Assembly (NCBI GenBank): GCA_030015575.1 | Contig: CM057338.1 | Coordinates: forward strand, 776,315,864 to 776,379,863 | Source: Agapanthus africanus | Lineage: Eukaryota > Streptophyta > Magnoliopsida > Asparagales > Amaryllidaceae | Direction of reading: 5' to 3' | DNA length: 64,000 nucleotides | Part shown: in pieces, positions 1 through 10,965 of the stretch | Layout of the letters: each line of letters opens with the position of its first letter | Position numbering within the stretch: the first letter of the stretch is position 1 | Notes under the pieces: generated by a model | The model's database searches: none | Seen by the model: only the letters and a program-made list of their open reading frames with translations | Told to the model about the DNA's origin: nothing | Program-made: the position numbers and the translations under genes

Positions 1-38
1 CCTCCGTCGTTTCTTATGGATGGTCAGTAGTATTCAAG

Positions 39-247
39 CTATGTTTGTTGGCATACGTCAAGGCATAGTGTTTGGTAGCTGCTGGGTATTCATTTGTTGC
101 ATAGATAGATGAGTTGGTTTGGGACAGTCGTATTACCTTGTTGGCATACGTCAAGGGTATGTACGGGTGGGTTCAAATTAACAAGATAATGACGGGCAGA
201 ACTTGACATGTGACTTATGATTTGTTGACATACGCCAAGGTCATAAG
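39..247 (+). repeat. Three-hairpin leader module, copy D
   Basis: There are three hairpins in a row: 39-68 (stem CTATG/CATAG), 134-159 (TACC/GGTA) and 214-247 (CTTATGA/TCATAAG). Each encloses a loop of the form TTTGTTGGCATACGTCAAGG, in which TTGGC and GTCAA can pair again. The same three hairpins, with different but still complementary stems, occur in the leaders of elements A, B and C. The function is unknown. Confidence 0.75.
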
Positions 248-800
248 AGCATGGGGCAAGAAAATGATATCGGGAGTTTCTAAAGAAACTGAAACTTGCC
301 AAGTGTGCGCATACCTTCTGGAGTATGAATAACGTGGATGCATTCCATCACGTTAACATGCGATGAGAGTTGGATCCCGATTCCCACTGATGAGTTGGTT
401 TACTCTTCGGGTGATCCCGATTGATTCTTCTTTAGGTTTGGAGGAGAATTTGACAGGACAGTGGGAGGTTTCCGGATTAGATAAAATGATGACCATTCTG
501 ATCTAGGTTAGAGTGCACGCAGAGTGTTTCTTTTCTCTCTCTCTCTTTGGCAGCGACCTTTGACAGACCCTAGACTATGACTCAGTGACCAGGTTGACCG
601 AACCTTCTTGAAATACTGGCTTTTGGATTGTCTGAGTTGCATAAGTCATTGCCACTCCTTCTTTTACCCTTTGAATTTCTCAGAACACCCGTATTACTAC
701 GGATATCCACTTCCATTGGATAGATCCATCGTATGGTTATATACGAACTCGAAGGGACTTCTTCGAGGATGGATCCAGGTTCAGGAGAAATAGAATTGGT

Positions 801-1294
801 TTATTCAGTTGTCTTTTATTATCACCTTCTCTCAGGTTGCGAGAGCTCCTTAGTTTAGGAGAGCACACCTATTACGCTTATTGGATAGTCTTATTCCAAA
901 CCATAGGCTGGTGCCGAAAGGTAGGGAATGAAGAAAACCAATTAGCCTAAGTAGGGTGTGCAGAAGGTAATATGTAAAGACAAAATAAAGGGATTAGAAA
1001 GAGGGCAAAGTAAATTGCGACTGTTATCATTCACGACCAAAACCGCGTACTTCATCGCCACTCCTATTTCACCTTTAAAAGATTAAGGTATTATTCAGTT
1101 GTCTTTTATCTTCACCTTCTCTCAGTTGCGAGTACTCCTTGGTTTAGGAGGGTACACCTATTATGCTTACTGGATAGTCTTCTTCCAAACCATAGGCTGG
1201 TGCCGAACGGTAGGGAAGGAAGAAAACCATTTAGCCTAACGATGGTGTACAGAAGGTAACGACTAAAGACAAATAAAGGGATTTGGAGAGATGG
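801..1294 (+). repeat. Direct duplication of about 205 bp inside element D
   Basis: Bases 801-1007 and 1091-1294 are two diverged copies of one segment. Both run from ttattcagttgtctttta through a shared 'ccaaaccataggctggtgccga' type block to 'aaataaaggga'. They are offset by 290 bp. No coding function is visible. The duplication is confined to D and is absent from the other copia copies. Confidence 0.75.
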
Positions 1295-3597
1295 CAATAA
1301 AATATACGGTTGAAGTCATGAATTGGATTATGGAAGAGGCATTGCTATGAATACCAGGATACCCCTACGAAACATTTTCATGTTTCAGTGCATTGTTAAA
1401 GAAAAACTGTTTTCCCGATTAGATACTTACTCCAAGGGTATGTATTTACCAGGTTTCATTCTCATATCTGTATGGTTTTACAGATGATGAGTGGGAGTAA
1501 GATATTGGGAATTAGGTGATCATCCTCATTATATCGGAATTCGTTGCAATTGGTGATATTTGAGGAAATCGCCAGGGTACAGTTTTCTACCTACGACGCA
1601 CAGGTTTTGAGTTGTTTAAACTCAGCGGACTTATACAGAGTATTGTATGTTGTCCAAGTGTCCATCAGGACAAAGGGGTAGGTCCTCTTACTTTGTTCTG
1701 TTTACTTATAACTTCTCTAGTATTTAGACAAGTGTTTCGTAGAAATACAAGGTCTAAGTTTTGAGAAGTTGTGGGTATAAGAATAAAGTAGAGAACCAGG
1801 TATCACAAGTATCGGGATTCTTCAAAGAGATCGAAGATGTAGATTCTTGTGATTGGTATTCAGATGATAGTGATGGTTTTGAGAAACGTGTTTCTCTTTC
1901 AGATTACTCATAATTGGATGGTTTCCTAAGTTGAGTAATGCTGATTAGCCTCTTTCCATTAAGTTGATATGCACTGGAGACAGCTGCATGATTTGAATAT
2001 GGTTCCAATTAAATTAGTGCCAAAGTTTCTATATTGGATATAGAATGGTTCGTACCTTAAAAGAAATTAAGGTATGGGGAGTTGTCCAGCTTATGCTTAA
2101 AACCAGACTCTGGATAACTCAGGGCACGGTTCTGTAATGGCTGTTTGTGGGTTGACCCTGGCTATGACGAGGGTTGATATTCTACCATTTGGAAGATCAA
2201 TAGTGTTATTGTTCTTGACTCGCCACAGTTTTAGTAAAATGGATCTTTTTCAGAAAACAGTAGTGGGAGTATGGTAGAACTGGAAGTGATTCCAGAACCG
2301 CAAACGATTACGGAAAATTTAATAGGACCTATACATTCAATCAGGTTTGACATTCCAATAGCCACTCCGCAGATTTGATAGGTAACCTCAGACACCCGAG
2401 AGGTACTTCGGTAGGCTCAAGGACGGTGACAGGGAGGTTCTTATCTACCAAGACTTGACACTACTGTTGTTCCAGGATATGAGATCCGGTAGGAGGGTTG
2501 TCGTAGTCAGTGGGAGCAACGGAAGCATAGTGGGCAAGATGCTTATATCTATTTATAGACTTGAGCAGTTATAGCGGAGATAGATCGTCTAATTTTGATG
2601 TGACAGTCATGGGTTTGACTTCAATCAGAATAGGGGATGGATCAGTTAAGAAGGTAGTAGGATGTGATGTCATGGTATCTGGATGACATACATAGAGTGG
2701 GAAGTAAAATTCCTATACTACGATCGGTTGTACTATGGTAGTCACACAGTTGTTTCTCCAGACAGGATATGGATATAATATTTGACATTTTGGTTTCTAG
2801 ATCTATGGTTTTAGATCTGGATTTGGGTAGTTTCCCAATGTGGGTACTTTGACAGTTATTCTAATGGTTTTTAGAATAGTTGACTCCTAGCATGGTAGTG
2901 TACCTGCAGGTGATGGAGTCACCCTCTCTAAAGGTATCGTATAGACTAAAGGGGAGAGGGATATGCATGATTGACAGATCACTTGCTTAGGCAATTGAGT
3001 CAATCGTGAGATGTCAAGTACCACACCAGATGTTGTTTTTGCACTAGATGCAATAAGTTTGTATTAATCCAATCCTGGAGAAACATAAGGAAGCAGTTTT
3101 AGAACATTGGTACATGTTCTACGGATTTGATAACGGCAGCCTCTTTCGGGAGACGGTTATCATTCCAGGCTTCAAAGGTGACATGGATGACAGAGTGATT
3201 GTCAGAGTTTTAGTTTTCCCTCTGACGAGGGACAGTATTATGGACAGGTGGTTCCAGAGGATACTGTGGGTGGCATGGTGCCAGATACTGATTGGTTTCA
3301 GTGATCCATACAGTCTAAGAATTTTGGATATGGAGTTCATTTATGAACTAAGGTCCCATCAGATATCCAGACATATTCTAAGACAGGTACTACTCAATTC
3401 GGGAGATGGCTTTCTCCGCGAACTTGAGATTATGAGAGATACAGAAAGAAACTTCTAGGCGGATCCACTCACCGAGGCTATTTCTCGAACACAATAGTTT
3501 TACAAACGGGCTTTGTGAAACTGATTAGTAGAGGAGTTGGATGTTCGTTTTCACACGGGCTGTGAGTAGTCGACATCGCAATATTAGCCTTGAGTGC

Positions 3598-3608
3598 AAG
3601 TGGGAGAT
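3598..3608 (+). other. Polypurine tract of element D
   Basis: AAGTGGGAGAT lies directly before the TG of the 3' LTR. The same tract precedes the 3' LTRs of elements A and B on the minus strand (22391 and 18139), which supports the LTR boundary. Confidence 0.8.
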
Positions 3609-5744
3609 TGTTGGAGATAGTGCCCTCATAGTCAATTATTGGATCGCAGGTACGTGATTGCAATGATTGCGGAGGACCTATCCCGGTAGGACAGTCTTAC
3701 TCGAAATGATAGTATGCTATCTGGTTTGCCTTTATCAGTTGTGTACATGTTCAGGTGACTGATTGCATGTTACACTTTGATAGAGCCCTTAGGATCTTGC
3801 TTTACTACCAACTGTATGAGGGCGATCATATACGTGAGAGTTGGGTAGTTTATATGCATATCCTTAATTGTGGTCCCTAGTCGTGGGAGTTTCGAGACAG
3901 GGCATCGATACTCCGGAGTAGACTAGTGTGTACAGTCGAGACCCCGACGAGGGGCGGTGGCCGGTCTCACAAGCCACTGGTGTATGTTGGATCACCTAAG
4001 ATGTATACAGGTGCTCATTGGGTTATGAGTACACCGGACAGGACTCGCTGGGAATCTGCTAGTTAGTATTATATCTACCGTCAGATAGCAGTTCCCTGGT
4101 GACATGTGTACAGGTTAGTTCATCGACCTGAGGTCGTCATTTGTCTCGTGTGAGTTCCCACTGTGCTTTGATTTCTACCCTACCACGGCTCAAAGGAGTC
4201 GTGCAAACAGGTAGCTTTTGGGTACAGTCCCGAGCCACATGGAGGCACGTGAGCGGATCGGCAGGGGATTCGTCTCTCCCGGTATTGGGGGCGAGGTCGT
4301 GCTGTGTCTAGGAGAGCCATTACACAAAGTCCATGGCCATGGCAGGAGATTTACTGGTAGGTACTCCAGTAGTATCTCAAGGTGTTATTGGGCTATACTC
4401 CGACACGACTTATTCTGCTTCTGGGGGTCTGACGTTACTAGCCCCCTAGGCGGATATGCGATACTCATTGACGAACGGACCGGACTGTATATACATTGTC
4501 ACTGTTAGGCTCAGTAGGGTTTTCGGAGGAGTTCGCTCATCGGTCTCCCTTGAGTTCGCTCCTCGGCCACCCTTGAGGTCAGTCCGTGGGCAGCCGTTAT
4601 GCATAGCTAGTGCCGCTGACGGTTTGTGGTTAAACCCACTGCCAGGGTACTGACGAGTCATTAGAGTTCCCCACAGACAGTTTCCCAAGTTTCGGGCGAA
4701 ACGTTGTAGAGGCCGTATGGTTTTATGGCAGGGTTCGGAAAATGCACGTGCGTTTACGCACGTGTTATTTTTCGGGCAGATAATACTGGTCGGCTTTGGT
4801 TTAAGCCGGATCCGAGTATTATATTGAGTAGGTATAATATCTTTGTCTCAGTTGCATTTGTATTTGGTCGTAATACAAATGCGGGTATTTTTATACAGTT
4901 TCGGGGTTATCCTGAAAGTCGTTTCAGGATCACTTTTGGAAGTTGCCAGTTTCCAGTTTTCTATCAGCCGTCTTTTAACATTCGGTTAAAGACGGATTTA
5001 TCTTTTCTTCTGATATGAGTGAGTCATCATTCTAGAAGCTTCTAGAAGTGATGATGAGGCATATGACTCATTAGTGCATTAATGGTTTCATTAATGGCTT
5101 GATGAGGTGTGATTATGACTCATGCTTTGAAATTTATACATTCTTGTTTTGGTTAAGATATTTCTTCATGATAAGCTTCATCATATGTTCACCCCCCCTC
5201 TCCTACGGTCACCTCCCTCATTCTATAAAGAGGCCGGCCCCTCTCTCTCTCTCTCATGGTTGTTGATTTCATCGGTTAGAAAAGATATGATAGTTTTGGG
5301 GTGTATGGAATTCACAGTTCATTTCATTCCATCACCCGATTTCCGCGGCAACTTCATTAACCGATCGTCCACGGACTTGGACGAAGTGAGACAAAGTCAT
5401 CTACTCATTCTCTACATCAATTCTTGGTCGTCTCTTTTAGCAAACTTGACGATCGAGTTGCCTCGAGTCAGAGGCGGGAGCCCGTTTAAAGAACCGATCA
5501 TGTGGTGTCACCTCGACGAAGGAATCGGAGATCGACGAGATCGGAGCAGCCGCAACGGAGCGTGGGATGATGGTTGAAGAACGAAGGACTCGGATCGTTC
5601 GGTATAACCATTCTACACTCTTTACAGTTTGTTAGTTTAGCAATAATGGCAGATCCGGGTTAAAGTATACGATAGCGCCAAGTTTAAAAGTTTTATTCCG
5701 CATTTGGCGTCTGTAGACTGCCGGGGCGCTAACGTAGACTTACA
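3609..5744 (+). mobile_element. 3' LTR of copia-type element D (about 2.1 kb)
   Basis: It starts TGTTGGAGATAG after the polypurine tract and ends CGTAGACTTACA. It is homologous along its length to the solo LTR at 38719-40829. More weakly it matches the LTRs of A and B, sharing atgatagtatgctat, agcccttaggat and the block around gacagggcatcgata. It is inserted in the integrase of gypsy element G1a, whose reading resumes at 5745 in frame. The matching 5' LTR would lie left of the window, and a GCTAT duplication is expected there. Open frames in it are not conserved between LTR copies. Confidence 0.85.
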
Positions 5745-6464
5745 GCTATCATTAGCGATAACGGGACACATTTCTGCAACAGGTCTTTCGAGACTCTGAT
5801 GCGGAAATACGCAATCAATCACATACTGTCTACACCCTATCATCCCCAAACGAGCGGGCAGGCTGAGATTTCGAATAGACAGATCAAACAAATTCTGGAG
5901 AAGACTGTTGCTAAGAATAGAAAAGATTGGTCGACCAAACTGACGGATGCTCTTTAGGCATTCTGAACTGCATTTAAAACCGACCTAGGAATGTCTCCAT
6001 ATAGGTTAGTGTTTGGGAAGGCATGTCACTTGCCAGTCGAGATAGAGCATAAAGCATTGTGGGCTATTAAGGAAATCAACTTTGACTTAAACCAAGCCTG
6101 CAACTTTCGGAAGCTGCAATTGAATGAGCTAAGCGAACTCCGCGATGAAGCTTATGATAACGCTGTAATTGTAAAGAATAGGACCAAGGTTTTTCATGAT
6201 AAAAACATTTTGAGGAAAACATTTTCACCTGGTCAGCAAGTCCTTCTTTATGATTCACGACTACACCTTCACGCGGGTAAGCTTCGATCTCGGTGGAAGG
6301 GACCTTTTGTTGTGCGGTCTGTATACCCGCACGGGGCAGTAGAGGTAGAAAATGTTAAAAACGACACATTTTTCAAAGTAAATGGACATAGACTAAAGCC
6401 GTATTTTTCCACTGACCTCACGGAGGAGCTCCTGTTCTTACAGGAGCCATTTTATCTTGATTAA
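5745..6464 (+). pseudogene. Ty3/gypsy (Athila-like) integrase, C-terminal half, interrupted and with stops
   Basis: Translation from 5745 reads straight into the catalytic core of a gypsy integrase: the second catalytic Asp in [12 protein letters not shown], then the catalytic Glu region [14 protein letters not shown]. The plant gypsy C-terminal region with [21 protein letters not shown] and GHRLKPYF follows, ending in a natural stop at 6462. Two in-frame stops (TAG near 5954, TGA near 5963) look like G-to-A and C-to-T decay of Trp and Arg codons. The N-terminal half, with the zinc-binding region and first Asp, lies left of the window because element D is inserted here. The close homologue is the G2 integrase at 37067-38277. 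The product would join retroviral-type cDNA to host DNA, but this copy is dead. Confidence 0.9.
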
Positions 6465-7990
6465 AATTCTTCCGTCTCACCTCCATGTCCTGTATATTAC
6501 TGCATCATTTTTTTGAATGGAGGTGAGTGAAAAGAATAAGTTTGGGGGAGGATCTTCACTTATATATTTTGCCCCCACTAATAAACTCCTCCCAGGCTTA
6601 CAGGTGTTGTAGATATAGCGGTTGGCAACAGTGAGGACACTGTTGAAAACAAGTTTGGGGGAGGTTTGTTTTTATTTTTGCATCATTTGCATAAGCACAA
6701 AACATTTCTCTAAAAACCCATAAAAATTTAAAAACCTATAAAAATGTAAAAATTTTCAAAACCCATAAAAATTTTGTGTAAAATTTTTTTTTTTTCAAAA
6801 CCCATAAAAACCTATAAAAATTTAAAATTTTTCAAAACCCATAAAAAATTTTAAAATTTTCAAGATATAAAAATATTTAACATTTTTGTACATAAATAAG
6901 ATAATAAAAGATTAGATAGTCAAAAATTGCATCCATGAGATTAGAAAAATTTAAGAAAACTAAGAAAATTAGAAGTTTTCTTATACGAAGTAGTAATAAG
7001 TAGTTATAAGCCGTTGTCCCAAGGATTAGTAAGATGAAGGAAGTCAATAATCTGAGGATAAAAATAAGTCTGAAAAATAATTTCTATTCTGGAAGCCAAA
7101 CATTTTGAACGTTGATACCGTGCTATTCGTACTAACACACGTCTTGAAGCCCGGGATAGTAGAGGATACCTTGAAATGCTCTTGTCTTAAAGCCGACGTA
7201 TGAAGGAAATAAAAAAAAATGAAGAAAATATAAAATGGTGAGAAAAATGGACACTGGTTTTGTTATCGCCAAAGCAGCAATAAAAAAATATAGCGAGGGT
7301 GCCTCTTCACCTAGTGCCCTAAGGCCAACTGGTCTGGGAGTCACTGCTAAGCCTTAGGTGGTGCAAGACGAGGAAAAACACCAAATAAGCAAGCACTTGA
7401 GTAATCGGTCGGTTAGTACCTCAAGAAGTATTAACGGTCGCATGAAAGTGTGTGAGCAAATTCATCTAAATATTTATTAATTAAAAAGTACTGAGGCTGA
7501 TGGGCAAGAGTATGATAGCTTGAATTGAACTCCGGGTGTCGGGATGTCCTTTACACACACGCAGGGTGATATGATCGATGTTTGGAAGAAAGATAGGAAG
7601 GAAGAATAAGACGATGTTTTATTGAGGGAGGACATGATTTCTGACATCTTTTCATGACCATTAAGATAGGGCTCATGACAACCGAAAAGCTAGCTTAGTT
7701 GGAAACCCTAGTTTTCAAGGCTTTTCTTTTACAATTCTTGTCTTTAAATGTAATATTCATGATCTTCCTTTTATTATTGGATTTTGTGGGTGCAATCCGC
7801 TGAAAACCCTCAGGAGACAACACTCCTCCTACCAGGGACACCTAGAGGTTTAAAGGCTTGTTGCACGTGCTCAGTGCAATCGTGTTGCCTACGAAAGTGT
7901 GTTTGTCAGTTTTTCTCTTTCTTTATTTTCTCCTTCTCTTTTTAATAAAACAATTCGATCGAGACGATCGAAAATAAGTTTGGGGGAATT
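6465..7990 (+). other. 3' non-coding region of gypsy G1a with several polypurine tracts
   Basis: This is 1.5 kb between the integrase stop and the LTR, with no credible gene. AAGTTTGGGGG occurs at 6538-6548, 6651-6661 and 7976-7986; only the last abuts the LTR and can be the plus-strand primer. Between 6713 and 6860 the unit aaaacccataaaaattt is repeated irregularly. An env-like frame, known in some Athila elements, is not visible here. Confidence 0.7.
6626..6661 (+). repeat. Hairpin plus internal polypurine tract, G1a
   Basis: CAACAGTG-AGGA-CACTGTTG (6626-6645) forms an 8-bp stem with a 4-base loop. It is followed at 6651 by AAGTTTGGGGG. The same module with other stem bases occurs at 13014-13049 and, on the minus strand, at 36883-36917. 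Confidence 0.75.
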
Positions 7991-8388
7991 TGATCAGTCG
8001 AAAATACTGCATTTTTAACATGGCAATTTCCCTATCATTTGCACTCATCTAGAAGTGTTCGGTATTCATATTGCACATATTATCAAAACATCTCTGAAAT
8101 ACCAGATTGCATGTGTTAGAATTTAAAACCGGCACTTTAAGGGAAATTGACTGCGTTTCATGGCATCGCATCATCCTTGTATTGCGCAACTCTTGTTTCG
8201 AGAAATTGTGCAGGAAATTGCAGGAACAAAGCCAAAATTGGGAAAAGAGCTGATAAAAAATACACCAACTCCAAGATGTGAGATCTGGTAGTGATACAGA
8301 AAGCCAAATACAATTTAACATATCATACAAATGCCCAAATGTCAGCCCAAGGCCATAGTTGAAGACACAAGCCCTGAAGCTTCAATAG

Positions 8389-8435
8389 CGCCGCGGTTCC
8401 GCGGCGGGAGCCCGCTTGCGCCGCGGATCCGCGGC
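8389..8435 (+). promoter_or_regulatory. GC-palindrome pair in the G1 LTR promoter
   Basis: GCCGCGGTTCCGCGGC and GCCGCGGATCCGCGGC have centres 30 bp apart. They lie upstream of the TATA box of this LTR. Nine further pairs with almost the same spacing occur in the window, in both gypsy and copia elements. Their role is unknown. Confidence 0.75.
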
Positions 8436-8629
8436 GGCTTGATAGCGCCAACTCTCCAGATTTCGTACACGTGTCTCCTCTAACGGCCCAAGCTTCCAGA
8501 AAACTCCCGATTCTCCACGTGGCTCATCTAGAAGGCTCGGCTTAACAAACTATTTCTAGAAGGCTCTCTTTAACAAACTTTTGGAGGGAAAATTCAAATT
8601 TGAAATCCTAGATCTAGGGTTTGGAGTTC

Positions 8630-8637
8630 TATAAAAA
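8630..8637 (+). promoter_or_regulatory. Probable TATA box of the G1 LTR
   Basis: TATAAAAA stands in a T/A-poor context (ggagttc before, ggatcc after), mid-LTR. About 300 bp downstream lies AATAAA (8936-8941), as expected for U3-R-U5 order. Confidence 0.6.
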
Positions 8638-9861
8638 GGATCCTAGATCTAGGGTTGAGGTTGTTCAAGAATCATCCATCATCTTCTACCCACAAGTTGA
8701 GTGACACAACTTGTGCCTAAAAACCCTAACCCTAATTCCAATTCAAAAATCAAGATCAAGATCCCGAGTACCATTCAAGCAAGAGAGCCTTCAACCTTTA
8801 GAAAGCGACGCCGGATTTCATCGGAGCAAGAGATCCAAGGAGATCCGCGACTCAAGGAGCCGAGCGAAGCCTAAATCGACGATCTAGTTCCTTCCTTTTG
8901 TAAATTCAAGAGAGTTGTAACGAAATTTGTCGATAAATAAAGGTGAAATTTCTATATCTTGCTTATCTTTTAATTGAAGCATTATGATTCAATCTCAATT
9001 TGTGATTGCGTTTGTTATTATGATGTTTGAGTAAAACTCCGCTCGTGTAGGAGTTGTGACGATCGATAGATGATGATGATTTAGACACTTTTACAATTCT
9101 TAAATCCTATAATGTTTGTAAATTCTTGTGAATCAAATGATCGATGACCTAGTTTCGGGATGATGCTTTCTTGATTGTGATCACTCGAAACTAGGGAACA
9201 ACGATTGATCATTTGATTAACTAGAAGCTAGAATTTGAATGAGATTCATCGAAAGGACAAAGGATGAGTTGCGGAATCCCTAAATTCTCCGCAAGATCTC
9301 TAACCCTCGGTAAATTTTCATCGATCTAGTATCATTTCGTTAATGGATAAGAATGAGTAATCATTAGATCTCATCACATCTATAGATCCGATCTACTCCT
9401 ACGAGCTACACTTCGAATCTTGATTGTTGGTTGGAAATTATCACACATCTCAATTCTTGATTTTAATGTTTCTTTTAGATCTAGATTTTTCTAATTCTTG
9501 ATATTCAATTACAAATCATGAATTGGTTCTTTTCTTTTCTCTAAATTTTCTACTCATCTAATTCGAAAATTGAACGGATCTCACTTTCCCTGTGGACGAT
9601 CCGCACTTACTAACGCGCTACATCCGACACCGTTATTGATTATGGTCAAATAATTTTTGGTTGTGATTTCTCTATACAATTTTCCAACATACACATCCGG
9701 AAATCGCAATTACCAATCAGCGCCATTTGATTTATCTCAAAAACTATCTATAACTCGTACTCACCGGTTAGCTACCAAGTGACGCCGTTCTTGATTGCGG
9801 TTATAAATATTTTTGATCTATCTTTTAAAAAGCGCAAGCACGCTAAATCATTTCAATCAAA

Positions 9862-9879
9862 TGGCGCCGTTGCCGGGGA
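9862..9879 (+). other. Primer binding site of gypsy G1b
   Basis: TGGCGCCGTTGCCGGGGA lies two bases after the LTR. It is the primer-site type known from Athila-like gypsy elements (usually assigned to tRNA-Asp; the assignment is from family knowledge). It is identical to the G2 site at 46129-46146 on the other strand. Confidence 0.85.
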
Positions 9880-10965
9880 TGGCGTGTTATTTTCTTTTTG
9901 CAATTTCGGGTTAATCTAAAAATTGAAAAATCATAAGAAAAATGTATATAAAAATTTATCATCTTTGTATTTTATGAAGGGTATTTCTGTTTGAATTGTG
10001 CAGGAACAACGAAGAACTTCGGATCTGGAAAAATCTAGAAATCAAAACAGAAAAATAAAGATCTGAAAAACAGGTAAAAATCTTAACAGAGGTGATACAG
10101 AAGTCTCGAGACTTGAACCGCTTCCGCCGTTGCCCTTCTGCCGCGCGACCCCCTATCCGACCGCGGATCCGCCGCAAGGTGCTGACGTCAGCACGCGAAA
10201 ATCCCACTGTTTGTTTCCTTTCTCTCTCCTCTGCAAATCTCAATATATCTTCTGTGAAATCTCCTGCATGATTGTTTGCGCTTAAAAATCTTCCCCCTTC
10301 CAATAACAAATCTTGTGCAGGATTCTTTGCGCCGCGCTTAAAATAAAATAAAAATTTGATTGCAAGTGGTTGTTACTGTTTTGCATATATTTAATCGGAC
10401 TTTAAGGGGCTTGAGACCAATCCAGATTGGGTGGGGATTTCATCACCCTTCCCAGGACCCCAGAAATCACATAAGGCATTTTGCATTGACCAATATTTAA
10501 TTAAAAAAATACTAGATTCAGCCTTAAGGATGTCACGCTCAATAGGACAGAGGACTAGTTGTAGGCATCGACCGTTTATCCTAACCTGACTTTGCGGTGT
10601 CTAGACAAGTGTGTCTAAGGCGAGTGGTTACTTAATTAGGACCACCACTTGTAGTGGGGAGACTCCCACTCACCTGGCACTTACCTGGCCGCAATTGGCG
10701 GTGAAGAGGCGGTTTGAGGTCCTATTTCTAGCCCTTTGGGACAGTTAGGAGCTGTCTAGCTGACCTAGGTGAACCTAGATCTAAGCCTGATTGTGCATTT
10801 GTGGTTGATTGCATTTGTGTCTAAGCCCTTTATTAAAACTCCTTTTTGCAAACAGTTCAAAAAAAAAGGAATTTTTTTTATAAAAACTTGCAAAATTTTG
10901 TTGCTAAGAAATCCTTGCACCCTACTTGCACCACCCACCTTCTTTCTCTTCTCCCTTCTTCCATC
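9880..10965 (+). other. Leader of gypsy G1b
   Basis: This is the 1.1-kb untranslated leader between the primer site and the first ATG. It matches the G2 leaders (33000-34090 and 45000-46120, minus strand) in blocks such as the 'ggggcttgagaccaatccagattggg' region near 10410 and the region around 10730-10790. It holds a degenerate GC-palindrome pair centred near 10136 and 10167. No gene is seen. Confidence 0.75.

Larger units (their letters stand above)
1..3608 (+). mobile_element. Internal region of pol-less copia-type element D (5' end outside window)
   Basis: This is the interior of an LTR retrotransposon whose 3' LTR follows at 3609. Its first 600 bases align with the leader of the copia elements A, B and C further right: the three-hairpin block, the pyrimidine run ending in AG near 553, and a remnant of the pol start (gttgaccgaacc near 592). 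After about 610 the match stops, and I find no integrase, reverse transcriptase or RNase H motif in any frame up to the LTR. The short open frames here (for example 3114-3458) resemble nothing I know. The element therefore looks like a non-autonomous derivative that keeps leader and LTRs but has about 3 kb of unrelated non-coding filler. Inference: it was mobilised by a related autonomous copia element. Confidence 0.75.
7991..9859 (+). mobile_element. Gypsy LTR shared by G1a (as 3' LTR) and G1b (as 5' LTR)
   Basis: It begins TGATCAGTCG right after the polypurine tract ending at 7990 and ends TTTCAATCA two bases before the primer binding site. A promoter is suggested by TATAAAAA at 8630-8637, and a polyadenylation signal AATAAA lies at 8936-8941. 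A pair of GC palindromes sits about 195 bp upstream of the TATA box. Its last 105 bases are nearly the reverse complement of 13132-13245. Integrase coding sequence lies on its left and a primer site plus gag-like ORF on its right, so it is a junction LTR in a composite structure. Confidence 0.85.

Noticed and set aside
3114-3458. 114-codon open frame on the plus strand
   Set aside because: No recognisable motif, not present in related copies, and within the non-coding filler of element D.
8401-8416. GGCGGGAGCCCG shared by the G1 LTR and the D-family LTR (5481, 40557)
   Set aside because: Only about 12 bases match and the surroundings differ. I cannot tell it from chance in GC-rich patches, so no link is claimed.
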